From NCBI RefSeq assembly GCF_900100715.1, contig NZ_FNCA01000013.1:19384-58403 (forward strand): DNA of 39,020 nt. Direction: 5' to 3'. Shown piece by piece: positions 1 through 8,227 of this stretch. Made by a program: the position numbers and the translations under genes. The notes under the pieces were generated by a model. That model worked only from the letters and a program-made list of their open reading frames with translations, did no database searches and was not told where the DNA came from. The stretch comes from Methanolobus vulcani (lineage in GTDB: Archaea > Halobacteriota > Methanosarcinia > Methanosarcinales > Methanosarcinaceae). The number at the start of each line of letters is the position of its first letter. The first letter of the stretch is position 1.

Positions 1-489
1 ATTTTTGTCACATTCAAAATCAAGATCCACTAAAACAAGGATTGAAACCTGCTTGTGTTCCGGTCAGTGACATTGCATATGCATATTCAAAATCAAGATC
101 CACTAAAACAAGGATTGAAACAAAATGACTACAACAACAGACGTAAAGACAACAGGTATTCAAAATCAAGATCCACTAAAACAAGGATTGAAACATGGCA
201 GCTACTACTATGAAAATTGAAGGCTATGGATTCAAAATCAAGATCCACTAAAACAAGGATTGAAACTAATGGTAGCGGTATCCCTTACGGTACTATTCGT
301 TTATGATTCAAAATCAAGATCCACTAAAACAAGGATTGAAACGGCTCTTCCCTGGCTGCGTCTATGATGTGTTCCATCTATTCAAAATCAAGATCCACTA
401 AAACAAGGATTGAAACTGTCGTCAAACACAATAGTCACATTCTTAGCAGTTATTCAAAATCAAGATCCATTATAACAAGGATTGAAAAC
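1..489 (+). CRISPR. CRISPR array, leader-distal end, cut by the window edge
   Basis: Six identical 37-nt repeats start at 12, 85, 158, 230, 306 and 380. Each begins ATTCAAAATCAAG and ends AAGGATTGAAAC. A seventh at 452-488 is degenerate: CACTAAAAC becomes CATTATAAC, and the last base changes. The six complete spacers are 36, 36, 35, 39, 37 and 35 nt; bases 1-11 are part of another. The ATTGAAAC 3' end is the usual 8-nt crRNA 5' handle of type I-A/I-B and III systems, so transcription should run left to right. Decay of the last repeat is typical of the end far from the leader, so the leader, newer spacers and cas genes should lie left of base 1. No cas gene is in this window, so the subtype cannot be assigned. 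Confidence 0.98.
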
Positions 490-575
490 TGAAAACGTCG
501 TCAATAGAAAGAAGCAAATATAGAGCTTATAGACAATTGTAATATACCAACGCAAGAAGAGGTGAGAAAATATGT

Positions 576-812
576 TTGCTAATATGCAAAGGAGATTTTC
601 AGTTCGACCTTGAAATCTCCCTTGCAGAAATCGTGGCAGCCATTTTGGCTGTCCTTTTTCTAATCTGTAGATTGTTTTTCAGCCATAAAAGCCTTTTGAG
701 TTGCACTTTTCCAGGTGATATTATGACAAGACCAACATGTCCAAGATGTAAACAAAAAATGGTATCTGCATATATTCAGCAACGTAAATCAGGGAATTTG
801 AAAGAGAAATGA
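576..812 (+). pseudogene. Truncated small membrane/zinc-finger ORF ending at the tRNA-Leu boundary
   Basis: This 78-codon open frame has a hydrophobic stretch at about residues 17-36 and then, from an internal ATG at 723, a short Cys-rich piece containing CPRCKQKM. Only one CxxC pair is present; zinc ribbons of this kind need a second, so the domain looks cut off. Its TGA is 810-812 and the tRNA 3' discriminator is base 813, so the frame ends exactly at the tRNA. The outer start is a TTG with no ribosome site. A good site (GAGGTGA at about 560-566) serves an ATG at 572 in another frame that stops after 13 codons, which suggests a frameshift near the 5' end. Function unknown. Confidence 0.4.
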
Positions 813-897
813 TGCGGGAGGTGCGATTCGAACGCACGAACTCCTACGAGAATGGGTCCTAAGCCCATCGCCTTTGGCCAAGCTGGGCAACCCCCGC
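813..897 (-). tRNA. tRNA-Leu(UAG)
   Basis: Read on the minus strand, the acceptor arms GCGGGGG and CUCCCGC pair over seven positions with one G-U, and A is the discriminator. The anticodon stem AUGGG/CCCAU encloses CUUAGGA, giving anticodon UAG. A long variable arm makes it 85 nt, a class II tRNA, as expected for leucine. The T-arm contains GUUCGAAUC. CCA is not encoded. The right flank starts the MATE gene region; the left flank is the truncated ORF and CRISPR array. Confidence 0.95.
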
Positions 898-932
898 AAA
901 AAGAAGTAATTGGTAAATATGCCCTTCACATA

Positions 933-2330
933 TTAATATTGCGGAGTGATATTTTTGCACTTTTCCCTGGACATTAGACATTCCAGTTTCTTCTCTTCCA
1001 GCCGTTTGATCTCACCGGATACCATGAACATTACTACCACAAACATCATTACATCGGCAACAGGTGTCGCAAGCCATATACCAGTAAGCCCGAACAGAGC
1101 AGGAAGCATGAATAACAATGGCAGGACAAACACAAACACTCTGCCAAGATGGATGAGCATTGAAGACCTAATCTTATTTACAGACTGATAATAGGTTGCA
1201 TTCACAACAATAACTCCCTGCACAAGCAACGAAACCATGAATATCCTCATGGCATTCACAGTGACATCCAGCAGGTGGGCATCATCAGGATTGAAAATCC
1301 CTGCAACAACCCCAGGGAAAATGGTAAACAACATAAAACCTGCAACTCCAACTACAAAACTTGCAAGCATTGCAAGTTTTAAAGTACGGCTTACTCTTCC
1401 GTATAGCCCTGCACCATAATTGAAACCTATTATAGGCTGCATACCCATGGCAATGCCCTCAAAAAGCATATAGAACATCGAGAAGGAATAATCTATAATA
1501 CCAAATGCCGAAACCTCGACTTCCGAACCATAGCGCAAAAGCATGAAATTGTGGACAAGCAAAAGCAGGGAAATAGAGAATTGCATCACAAATGAAGGCA
1601 TTCCGCTTCGGATGATCTGTCCAAGTAAAATAGGATCGATAGCAAAGTCTCTTATCCCAACCCTAAGTTTTGCCCTGCTGCTAAAGAAATGTGATGCATT
1701 AAGCACAGATATCATTGCAAAAGCGATCATGGTAGCAAATGCAGCACCTCCCATACCAAGACCCATCCTGATCACAAATACGTAATCCAGCAGGACATTT
1801 ATCATGACTGACACTACCATTATCTTCATTGCAAACACAGGCCTCCCATCATTTCTTACAAGAGGTTCCATTGCAAGGGAGAATAATACAAAAACCGCAC
1901 CTGCAAGAATTATTCCCAGATAATCTTCGACCATCGCACCTGAACTACTGCTGGCACCAAGCAAAGCAATAAGATGATGAAGAAAAAGAAGACCTGTTGC
2001 AGAGATAGCTGCACCTAGCAATATAAGAATGGAAAATACATTTGCCACTATCCTCCGAGCTCTTTTACGATTCCCGCATCCAAGTTCCAGAGCCACCAGA
2101 CTTGAGGAACCAATACCGAACATAATGCCAATAGCTACAATGAACATCAGCACCGGAAAAGCCAGCGTTATTGCTGCAAGCCCCTGGCTGCCAACACCAT
2201 TACCAATGAAGAAACCATCAACGATGGTCTGGATACCTGCAACTACAATACCGGCAACTGCGGGAAGTGTGAACCGGCAAAACAGGGAACAGATACTATC
2301 ATGGCACAGTTGGTGATCATTTACCATCAT
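933..2330 (-). CDS. MATE-family multidrug efflux transporter
   Basis: The protein of about 465 residues is almost entirely hydrophobic, with about twelve membrane helices in two similar halves, as in Na+- or H+-coupled MATE exporters. The first half has FTLPAVAGIVVAGIQTIVDG followed by FFIGNGVGSQGLAAITLAFP, the usual MATE opening. An FNYGAG-type motif starts the second half. It should export cationic drugs or metabolites across the cytoplasmic membrane. Start choice: the frame opens with GTG-GTG-ATG-ATG at 2336-2325; the ATGs at 2330 or 2327 behind GGGTGGTG are favoured. The start overlaps the end of the MarR gene, so the two are translationally coupled and probably cotranscribed. Substrate cannot be read from sequence. 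Confidence 0.93.
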   Translation of the reverse strand: MMVNDHQLCHDSICSLFCRFTLPAVAGIVVAGIQTIVDGFFIGNGVGSQGLAAITLAFPVLMFIVAIGIMFGIGSSSLVALELGCGNRKRARRIVANVFSILILLGAAISATGLLFLHHLIALLGASSSSGAMVEDYLGIILAGAVFVLFSLAMEPLVRNDGRPVFAMKIMVVSVMINVLLDYVFVIRMGLGMGGAAFATMIAFAMISVLNASHFFSSRAKLRVGIRDFAIDPILLGQIIRSGMPSFVMQFSISLLLLVHNFMLLRYGSEVEVSAFGIIDYSFSMFYMLFEGIAMGMQPIIGFNYGAGLYGRVSRTLKLAMLASFVVGVAGFMLFTIFPGVVAGIFNPDDAHLLDVTVNAMRIFMVSLLVQGVIVVNATYYQSVNKIRSSMLIHLGRVFVFVLPLLFMLPALFGLTGIWLATPVADVMMFVVVMFMVSGEIKRLEEKKLECLMSREKCKNITPQY

Positions 2331-2814
2331 CACCACCCTTTTTCAGTTTAGCAGCACAGTTCGCATTAAAAGATGTATTGATGTCTACATCAAGATTTGA
2401 ATCGATCTTACGCCACAGCTCAGTGAAAGCTAAAAACTCATTGTCATCCAGTATTTCCCGGATACGCATATAAATTCGCTTATCAGCAGAATCCTGGATT
2501 TCAATGAACTTTACTCCCTTTTCTGTCAGACCTAGCAGAGTGACCCTTTTGTCACTGGCAGAAGGACTCATTGTCAGCAGCTTTTTGTCCGAGAGCTTGT
2601 GTACCATGGCACTTGCAGATGGTTTTGTCACCTCCATACTCCTCGCAAGTTCCGAAAGAGAAGGAGTACCAAGAATATGTATCTTCTTGAGGTACATATA
2701 AGCGTTAAAACTAAGATCTTCGAATTCTCCTGAAAGTTCATATTCCTTCAAAAGCCGATTATAATATTCATCGAGCTTCTCAAAAGAGAATTCCATTTCC
2801 GTTTTTTCTGACAT
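2317..2814 (-). CDS. MarR-family transcriptional regulator
   Basis: This 165-residue protein has the MarR winged helix-turn-helix: LSELARSMEVTKPSASAMVH is the recognition region (about residues 57-76), followed by a wing (SASDKRVTLLGLTEKG) and a C-terminal dimerisation helix. It is transcribed first in a two-gene unit with the MATE exporter it presumably represses; ligand binding would relieve repression. No ribosome site precedes the ATG and a TATA-like element lies about 26 nt upstream, so the mRNA is probably leaderless. A GTTAGT/ACTAAC inverted repeat sits between TATA and ATG, suggesting autoregulation. Confidence 0.93.
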   Translation of the reverse strand: MSEKTEMEFSFEKLDEYYNRLLKEYELSGEFEDLSFNAYMYLKKIHILGTPSLSELARSMEVTKPSASAMVHKLSDKKLLTMSPSASDKRVTLLGLTEKGVKFIEIQDSADKRIYMRIREILDDNEFLAFTELWRKIDSNLDVDINTSFNANCAAKLKKGGDDGK

Positions 2815-2818
2815 AAAA

Positions 2819-2845
2819 GTTAGTAAGGCAAACTAACTATATAAT
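2819..2845 (-). promoter_or_regulatory. Probable MarR operator and promoter
   Basis: Positions 2819-2824 (GTTAGT) and 2832-2837 (ACTAAC) form a perfect 6-bp inverted repeat with a 7-nt spacer. Next to it on the minus-strand upstream side is TTATATAG (about 2837-2844), a good archaeal TATA box. A bound dimer would cover the transcription start and block the polymerase. This arrangement is common for MarR repressors; binding here is inferred. Confidence 0.55.
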
Positions 2846-3026
2846 ACTATTCAGAACAATATATAATAATACATAAAGATTCACATCGGAATTTGAATCC
2901 ACCTTAAACATTCTAAGATAATTAGTGCTCCAGAGATTTACTACCAATAACTAACTAGACAAATGCCATCATGAACGAATAATCCCCTGAGCAAAAAGAA
3001 AAAACATGACAAAAACAATATCAAGT

Positions 3027-4406
3027 TTATTCTATTGATTTAAATGCCGCAAGTGCCGCATTCCTCTCTCTGGAATGTTCCACAATTGGTTGTGGATAAG
3101 CCACACCAAGAAGCTGCTGTCCCTTATCCATTGAATGGATAGTTTTTGGAGAAAGACCCTCCAGTTCAGGAATCCACTTTTTAATATACAGACATTCAGG
3201 ATCGAACTTCTTCTGTTGCAGCCACGGATTGAATATCCGGAAATACGGCTGAGAATCCGCACCTGTTGATGCAGCCCACTGCCAGTTTCCATTGTTCACA
3301 CAAGGATCATAGTCCACAAGTTTGCTGGCAAAATATCGCTCGCCCCATTTCCAGTCAACGTGCAGGTCCTTTACAAGAAAAGATGCAACTATCATCCTCA
3401 CACGATTATGCATATATCCGGTAGTGTTCAGTTCTCGCATTCCGGCATCAACAATCGGGAAACCGGTCTGCCCTTTACACCATGATTCAAACAACTTATT
3501 ATCATTTGACCATGGAAGCGAATTGAATTTCTTCTTGAAAGCATGAGTAAAAACATATGGATGTGCAATAGCAATATGAGTAAAAAAATCACGCCAATGA
3601 AGTTCATTAATAAGTGTATGGTCTGAACCTAATTCCTTTTCCACATAATAATAGAATTCACGTATTGATATAGTACCAAGTTTATTGTGAGCTGAAAGTC
3701 CTGTAGTGCCTTTTATTGACGGATAGTCACGTTCTTTGTCATAATTCCTGAAATCACTTATTCCATGAAGGATCGAAAGAGCATGACTTCTGCCCCCTTT
3801 TGTGAAAAGAGAAGAATTCATATCAATTGTAAGATCAGATAGAGAAAACTGAGCTACATCCAGATTCCCAGAATAGAATTTTCCCTCTTCATACACCTCA
3901 GGAAATAGAATCTCCCTTTTTGAAGCCTTTTTGAAGAACTGGGAAAATACAGAATAAGTATTTCCTTCGTTTGTGAGCACAGAACCAGGCTCATGTAGTA
4001 AAACATCATGGAAATTTACAACATCAATACCTGAATCCTTGCAGGTTTTCAGAATAAAATCATCACGCCTTCTGCTGAAAGGAGTGTAATCCCTGTTGTA
4101 AAAAACAGCATCAATTCCATGTTTATCATTTAGTCCAGATATGATTTCCTCAGGCAGACCTGAGAATAAGAAAAGTTTACCATTTCTAGACCCTAATTGA
4201 TGACTCAGATCTTCAAGACATTCTAACAGGAACTGGAAAGTATTATGGTTGAAATTCTTTCTTTTTTCATCAGCAAGTCTTGGATCAAAAATAAAACAAG
4301 GAATAACCTCATCTGACCTTTTCATTGCAACTTTCAAAGCAGTATTATCATCCACCCGAAGATCGCGTCTGAATATGAATAAAGATAAAACGTATTCTTT
4401 TTCCAA
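3027..4406 (-). CDS. phr: Deoxyribodipyrimidine photolyase (class I, cryptochrome/photolyase family)
   Basis: 459 residues, the usual length of class I CPD photolyases. The N-terminal Rossmann domain starts LFIFRRDLRVDDNTAL. The C-terminal FAD domain has the family signatures: ELHWRDFF, GFPIVDAGMREL, YMHNRVRM, and a final block with YDPCVNNGNWQWAAS and RIFNPWLQ. It repairs cyclobutane pyrimidine dimers in DNA using near-UV/blue light and reduced FAD. The start is a TTG at 4406, preceded by GAGGTGG in the last codons of the upstream SOUL gene, whose stop is adjacent (4407). Translation is therefore probably coupled. The antenna cofactor cannot be told from sequence alone. Confidence 0.95.
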   Translation of the reverse strand: MEKEYVLSLFIFRRDLRVDDNTALKVAMKRSDEVIPCFIFDPRLADEKRKNFNHNTFQFLLECLEDLSHQLGSRNGKLFLFSGLPEEIISGLNDKHGIDAVFYNRDYTPFSRRRDDFILKTCKDSGIDVVNFHDVLLHEPGSVLTNEGNTYSVFSQFFKKASKREILFPEVYEEGKFYSGNLDVAQFSLSDLTIDMNSSLFTKGGRSHALSILHGISDFRNYDKERDYPSIKGTTGLSAHNKLGTISIREFYYYVEKELGSDHTLINELHWRDFFTHIAIAHPYVFTHAFKKKFNSLPWSNDNKLFESWCKGQTGFPIVDAGMRELNTTGYMHNRVRMIVASFLVKDLHVDWKWGERYFASKLVDYDPCVNNGNWQWAASTGADSQPYFRIFNPWLQQKKFDPECLYIKKWIPELEGLSPKTIHSMDKGQQLLGVAYPQPIVEHSRERNAALAAFKSIE

Positions 4407-4991
4407 TTATTCCACCTCAATAGCCACTTCGTTACGCATCAGAGCAGGAGGAACCCACGGTGGATCATACCGCATCAGGAAAAAATCACCCATCGTAACA
4501 ATACCATTATCAGAAAGCTGCAGGTTGAGAGCTGAACGCTTAGTTTCAACAATTTCCCCTTTTGCATATCCTGAAAATCTGATAACTGCTACTTTTCGTG
4601 AAGGAACAACCTGAACCGAGATCTTGGAATCTACCGGAGCAGGCACATCGTCTGTATCGTACATTTGCGGAAGTATAAATGACATATTTACAACATTCTT
4701 ATCCTCAAATATAATTACAGGAGAGATCATTTCAATCTTCTTTTTCTCTGCATTATTTCCAGAGATATAAGATCTAAGCACAGAAAAAGAATCATCAATA
4801 TTATTTGATGATGTGGAAACCAGAGTCAGTTCCCCGTATTCCCTCACCTCAATATTTTTTCCCAATTCAGACAGTACCCTGTACCCAACCTCTTCTCTTG
4901 TCATTGAAACGTGCACCCCTGCAAAAAACCATGAACCAAGCATGACAGCAAATACTGTCAGTAAAGCAAAAATTGCCCCGCCCTTATCCAT
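4407..4991 (-). CDS. SOUL-family heme-binding protein, membrane-anchored
   Basis: The 194-residue protein has an N-terminal hydrophobic segment (about residues 8-26) acting as signal or anchor. A SOUL/HEBP domain follows: IEVREYGE near the start, MISPVIIF, MSFILPQMY in the middle, and RYDPPWVPPALMRNEVAIEV at the end. SOUL proteins bind heme or other tetrapyrroles. The anchor suggests the domain sits outside the membrane. It is the first gene of a two-gene unit with photolyase, with zero spacing and a shared ribosome site. A role linked to light or oxidative stress is inference from that pairing. Confidence 0.88.
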   Translation of the reverse strand: MDKGGAIFALLTVFAVMLGSWFFAGVHVSMTREEVGYRVLSELGKNIEVREYGELTLVSTSSNNIDDSFSVLRSYISGNNAEKKKIEMISPVIIFEDKNVVNMSFILPQMYDTDDVPAPVDSKISVQVVPSRKVAVIRFSGYAKGEIVETKRSALNLQLSDNGIVTMGDFFLMRYDPPWVPPALMRNEVAIEVE

Positions 4992-5114
4992 ACGGATAGA
5001 TTGCTCTGGAAGTTAGAAGAGTATTGTGGTTCCTTTTATGGAAAATATATAGATATTATACTCTATGATCGAAACTTAGGTTAACTAGATATATGTACAT
5101 GCTGATTTTCAATT

Positions 5115-5777
5115 GTGATAGAAGCTCTGATTTTTGATATGGATGGTGTGCTCATAGACTCAATGCACCTGCATGCAATGGCATGGAAAACCGCATTTAT
5201 GGAGGAAGGTATCTCCATAGATGAAAGAGATATATTCGCCCTTGAAGGTGAAAACGATACAGGAATAGTGAAAAGAGTCCTTGTGATAAATGGAAATAAT
5301 TCCATAGACATGGAAACAATACTTACATCAGTACCTGCAAAGAAACATCAGCTTTTTGACAGGAACAGTGTTACCCTTTTTGATGGTGTCGACGATATTC
5401 TCCGGCAGATCAAAGGCAAATTCAAACTTGCGGTTGTTTCAGGCTCTGACAGGAAGATCGTGGAAATGATGATGGAAAAATATTTCCCGGGAATCTTTGA
5501 TGTTGTCGTCAGTGGCGATGATACAGAATATGGAAAACCTGCTCCCGATCCATACAATAAAGCTGTAGAGATGCTTGGCATCAGTAAAGACAATTGCATT
5601 GTAGTTGAAAATGCTACCCTTGGTGTTGAATCTGCCAATAACGCAGGAATATTCACAGTAGGTCTACCAACGTACCTTACAAGAAAAGAACTAGAACATG
5701 CTGACATAGTCCTGCACGACCACGAAGAATTATTCAGGTTAATAGAGTTGCTGATGAGAATGTTTCCCGGGACTTGA
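5115..5777 (+). CDS. HAD-superfamily hydrolase, beta-phosphoglucomutase-like
   Basis: 220 residues with all HAD motifs: DMDGVLIDS (motif I, nucleophile and acid/base Asp), VVSGSD (motif II Ser), YGKPAPDP (motif III Lys) and VVENATLGVESA (motif IV). The cap domain lies between motifs I and II, as in beta-phosphoglucomutase and small sugar-phosphate phosphatases. The GTG at 5115 gives the standard IEALIFDMDG opening; there is no ribosome site, and AGATATATG 20-27 nt upstream suggests a leaderless mRNA. The 3' end overlaps the convergent glycosyltransferase remnant by 39 bp. The substrate is unknown. Confidence 0.9.
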   Translation: MIEALIFDMDGVLIDSMHLHAMAWKTAFMEEGISIDERDIFALEGENDTGIVKRVLVINGNNSIDMETILTSVPAKKHQLFDRNSVTLFDGVDDILRQIKGKFKLAVVSGSDRKIVEMMMEKYFPGIFDVVVSGDDTEYGKPAPDPYNKAVEMLGISKDNCIVVENATLGVESANNAGIFTVGLPTYLTRKELEHADIVLHDHEELFRLIELLMRMFPGT

Positions 5778-6906
5778 GGAAAGATATTCCTCCAGTTGTT
5801 CCCTTATGAAAGTTGGTCCATGACCCATTAATGCCTGTTCTTTCAAGACAGACACATTTGACCTGTATTTTTCATCATTGATAAGAGAGTGAATAGCCTG
5901 TAACAATTCTTCAGGTGTGACAGAATAGGAGAATCTTCTGCCATACCCGTTATCTTCAATGAACTTTGCATTATTCTCCTGTTCATTATGCGACCTGTCA
6001 GGGAATGAGATAACCGGAAGTCCATAACTAAGGGATTCGGTAATAGTTCCATGACCACCTGTGCAAATAACCATGTCCACCGACCTGTAATAAGGAAATG
6101 GATCAGGAATCAGATGGCGAATATCAACATTTTCAGGAACATCTTCAAGGAGGGCATAGTCCAGATCCGGTCCGCCTATTAGAGTGTAATTGATACTTTT
6201 ATCCATTTTTGCTGCTTCTAACAGCGTTTTAAATATATGGAGCCGATAGCCGAAACCGCCTATACTGCAAAGCACATGAGGACCTTTCAATTCTTTTATC
6301 GGAATGACCTTCTCGTATTTTTTTCTAAGTACAGGACCACTGAATCTTATCTTATCCTTTACACCATCAGGGAATGAAAGATTAAAACCACATATAGTAA
6401 AAGGTGGGGCAAAATCAAGAACGAATATCATATTTACATTCCTGTAGGCCCACGTGTAGAATTTCTTTACAGTAAATCCTACTGCCCCTATTACAAACCC
6501 CTTGTTCCTGAAAAAATCCTGCATACTCGATTGGTTCACTACCATACATACAGGAACTTTTTTTTCGTCTGGCAGCTATTATTCTGGAGTAGTAACCATC
6601 TGATATCACAAAATCCGGCTTTGTTCTTTCTATCAGCCTGGTAACTGAATTGATATTGCCTAAAGAAATACCCCTTGCAGTTGAAACTATGGAGCTTTTA
6701 AGATCAAGTGAACCTTTTTTGCCACTGAGCCTGAGCTCCCGGGGAATCTCCTCAACAATGTATCCTGATTCTTCGATTAATTTTTGCGAATATCCATAGG
6801 CTCCTATGAAGACAGTGTGCCCGGAATTCAACAGTTCAGATGCAAGAGAAATGCATCTTCCGGTATGTCCAAGTCCTTCACCACACACAAAAATCAGAAA
6901 AATCAT
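5739..6906 (-). pseudogene. MurG/MJ1255-like glycosyltransferase, frameshifted in an A8 run
   Basis: Two frames together match the intact paralogue at 8228-9358 end to end. The first (from ATG 6906) has MIFLIFVCGEGLGHTGRCIS and runs to about 6560. The second continues from VNQSSMQDFFRNKG to the end, with the GT-B UDP-sugar signature CTGGHGTITESLSYGLPVIS. The break lies in eight A residues (positions 6558-6565, T8 on the plus strand). With seven, the reading would be RRKKVPVCMVVNQS, the same length as RSLPCHMIVNQS plus flank in the paralogue. No stop occurs elsewhere, so the break is recent, a sequencing error, or slippage. The start at 6906 is chosen by alignment; an in-frame ATG at 6945 also exists. 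Confidence 0.85.
6558..6565 (-). repeat. A8 homopolymer at the glycosyltransferase frameshift
   Basis: Eight T on the plus strand, read as eight A in the coding sense. Losing one A restores a frame that aligns without gaps to the paralogous protein. Homopolymers of this length are prone both to sequencing error and to polymerase slippage. Confidence 0.85.
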
Positions 6907-7098
6907 ACGTTTATCAGAATTAGTCTGGTACTCTGGCATATCCATATATGTTACTTATATACATATACAGACATGCCACATAGAAAATAGAGATAACTAT
7001 AGAACATGTAGATTAACTATTTATCTACAATTAGAAACATATGTACACATAGAAGAAAATCTGCAAAACGGGATTCTAGATTCAATAGGAGTGATAAA

Positions 7099-8091
7099 GT
7101 GTTCCGGAAACAGAATAGCACAATGCAAAAAATAATTGCATCTGACAGAGCAGCAGAACTTCTTGAGAACGGCTGGCGCAAGGCAGACCTGCATGTGCAT
7201 ACGTCCTGCTCCTATGACGTACCTGCATGCTATTTTACAAAACCACCTAATCTTTTTCAAAAAGGACTGACGGATGGCCTTGATTTTGTGACCTTTACAG
7301 ATCATGATACTGTAAAGGCATATGACAGGATGGGATGGAATCGGGATAAACTGACCACGGGGGTTGAATTATCAATTACTGACATGGAAAATGTCGGACA
7401 CACAATACATATCAATGCTTTTGAGTTTGATAAAGGACAATATTGCGAGATAGAGACAATCATACGTAAAAGGCAGGATGTCTACATGCTTCTTGATTAT
7501 TTCAGGGATAATGACATACTACACATATACAATCATCCATTCTGGTTCAAACCGGGAGAAAAGCCAAATATAATGGCCGTTCCTGAGATTGCAAAGCAGT
7601 TTCCGGTAATTGAGTATAACATGCAGGATCTAAAGCAGAAGAACTTCTTCTCAATGGTACTGGCACAGCGTTTTAAAAAAGGAATGGCTGTGACAACTGA
7701 CAGTCACACAGGCAGGATCGGAAGGGTCCATACTCTTGCAAAAGGAGATACTTTCAGGGAGTATTTCAAAAACATCGAGAAAGGCAGGTCATACATGATG
7801 ATCGATGAGCCTATCTGGAAACACATCAGCCATGAGATGAATGCATGGGTAGAGCTTGTTTTCAATATGGAAAAACGTATGCTACACGAGGGTGACTACT
7901 CTACTGGAGTGGAGGCATTCGATAGAGTTGTCAGTCTTGTGTGCGGTGACAATCGGGACAAACAGCCACACATGTACAATATGACAATGCACCTTGCACA
8001 GCAATTCTTTGGTTCCGGTTTACCCTTCCTGTTATACAGAATATCAAAACAGCCACAGGTTACTAGGATCGGACGCGTTGTTAATAGTTAG
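7099..8091 (+). CDS. PHP-domain metal-dependent phosphoesterase
   Basis: 330 residues. The PHP metal ligands are visible in order: DLHVHTSCSYD (about residue 30), TDHD (about 68), GVE (about 87), NHP (about 147) and DSH (about 202). PHP enzymes hydrolyse phosphoesters of nucleotides or sugars using two or three metal ions. After about residue 230 there is an uncharacterised C-terminal region. The GTG at 7099 is preceded by AGGAGTGAT at good spacing. It lies between two related glycosyltransferase genes, divergent from the left one and 136 bp ahead of the right one, suggesting a shared pathway. The substrate is unknown. Confidence 0.88.
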   Translation: MFRKQNSTMQKIIASDRAAELLENGWRKADLHVHTSCSYDVPACYFTKPPNLFQKGLTDGLDFVTFTDHDTVKAYDRMGWNRDKLTTGVELSITDMENVGHTIHINAFEFDKGQYCEIETIIRKRQDVYMLLDYFRDNDILHIYNHPFWFKPGEKPNIMAVPEIAKQFPVIEYNMQDLKQKNFFSMVLAQRFKKGMAVTTDSHTGRIGRVHTLAKGDTFREYFKNIEKGRSYMMIDEPIWKHISHEMNAWVELVFNMEKRMLHEGDYSTGVEAFDRVVSLVCGDNRDKQPHMYNMTMHLAQQFFGSGLPFLLYRISKQPQVTRIGRVVNS

Positions 8092-8227
8092 ATGTGCCTT
8101 TAAGCACATTCTTTTTTTTGAAAAAACAAGAGATGCGGGCATGCGCATTTCTGATGAAAGTCTTTTAAAAGATTAGAGCATATGGACACCGGTCAGTTTT
8201 TGGGCTGGCTATTTTTTTGGTGTTAAG

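Noticed and set aside
1-900. cas genes or a CRISPR leader near the array
   Set aside because: The degenerate repeat and repeat orientation place the leader to the left, outside the window; nothing right of the array resembles Cas proteins.
7994-8176. 60-codon frame overlapping the end of the PHP gene
   Set aside because: Mostly an alternate frame of the PHP gene; the non-overlapping part has no protein-like features.
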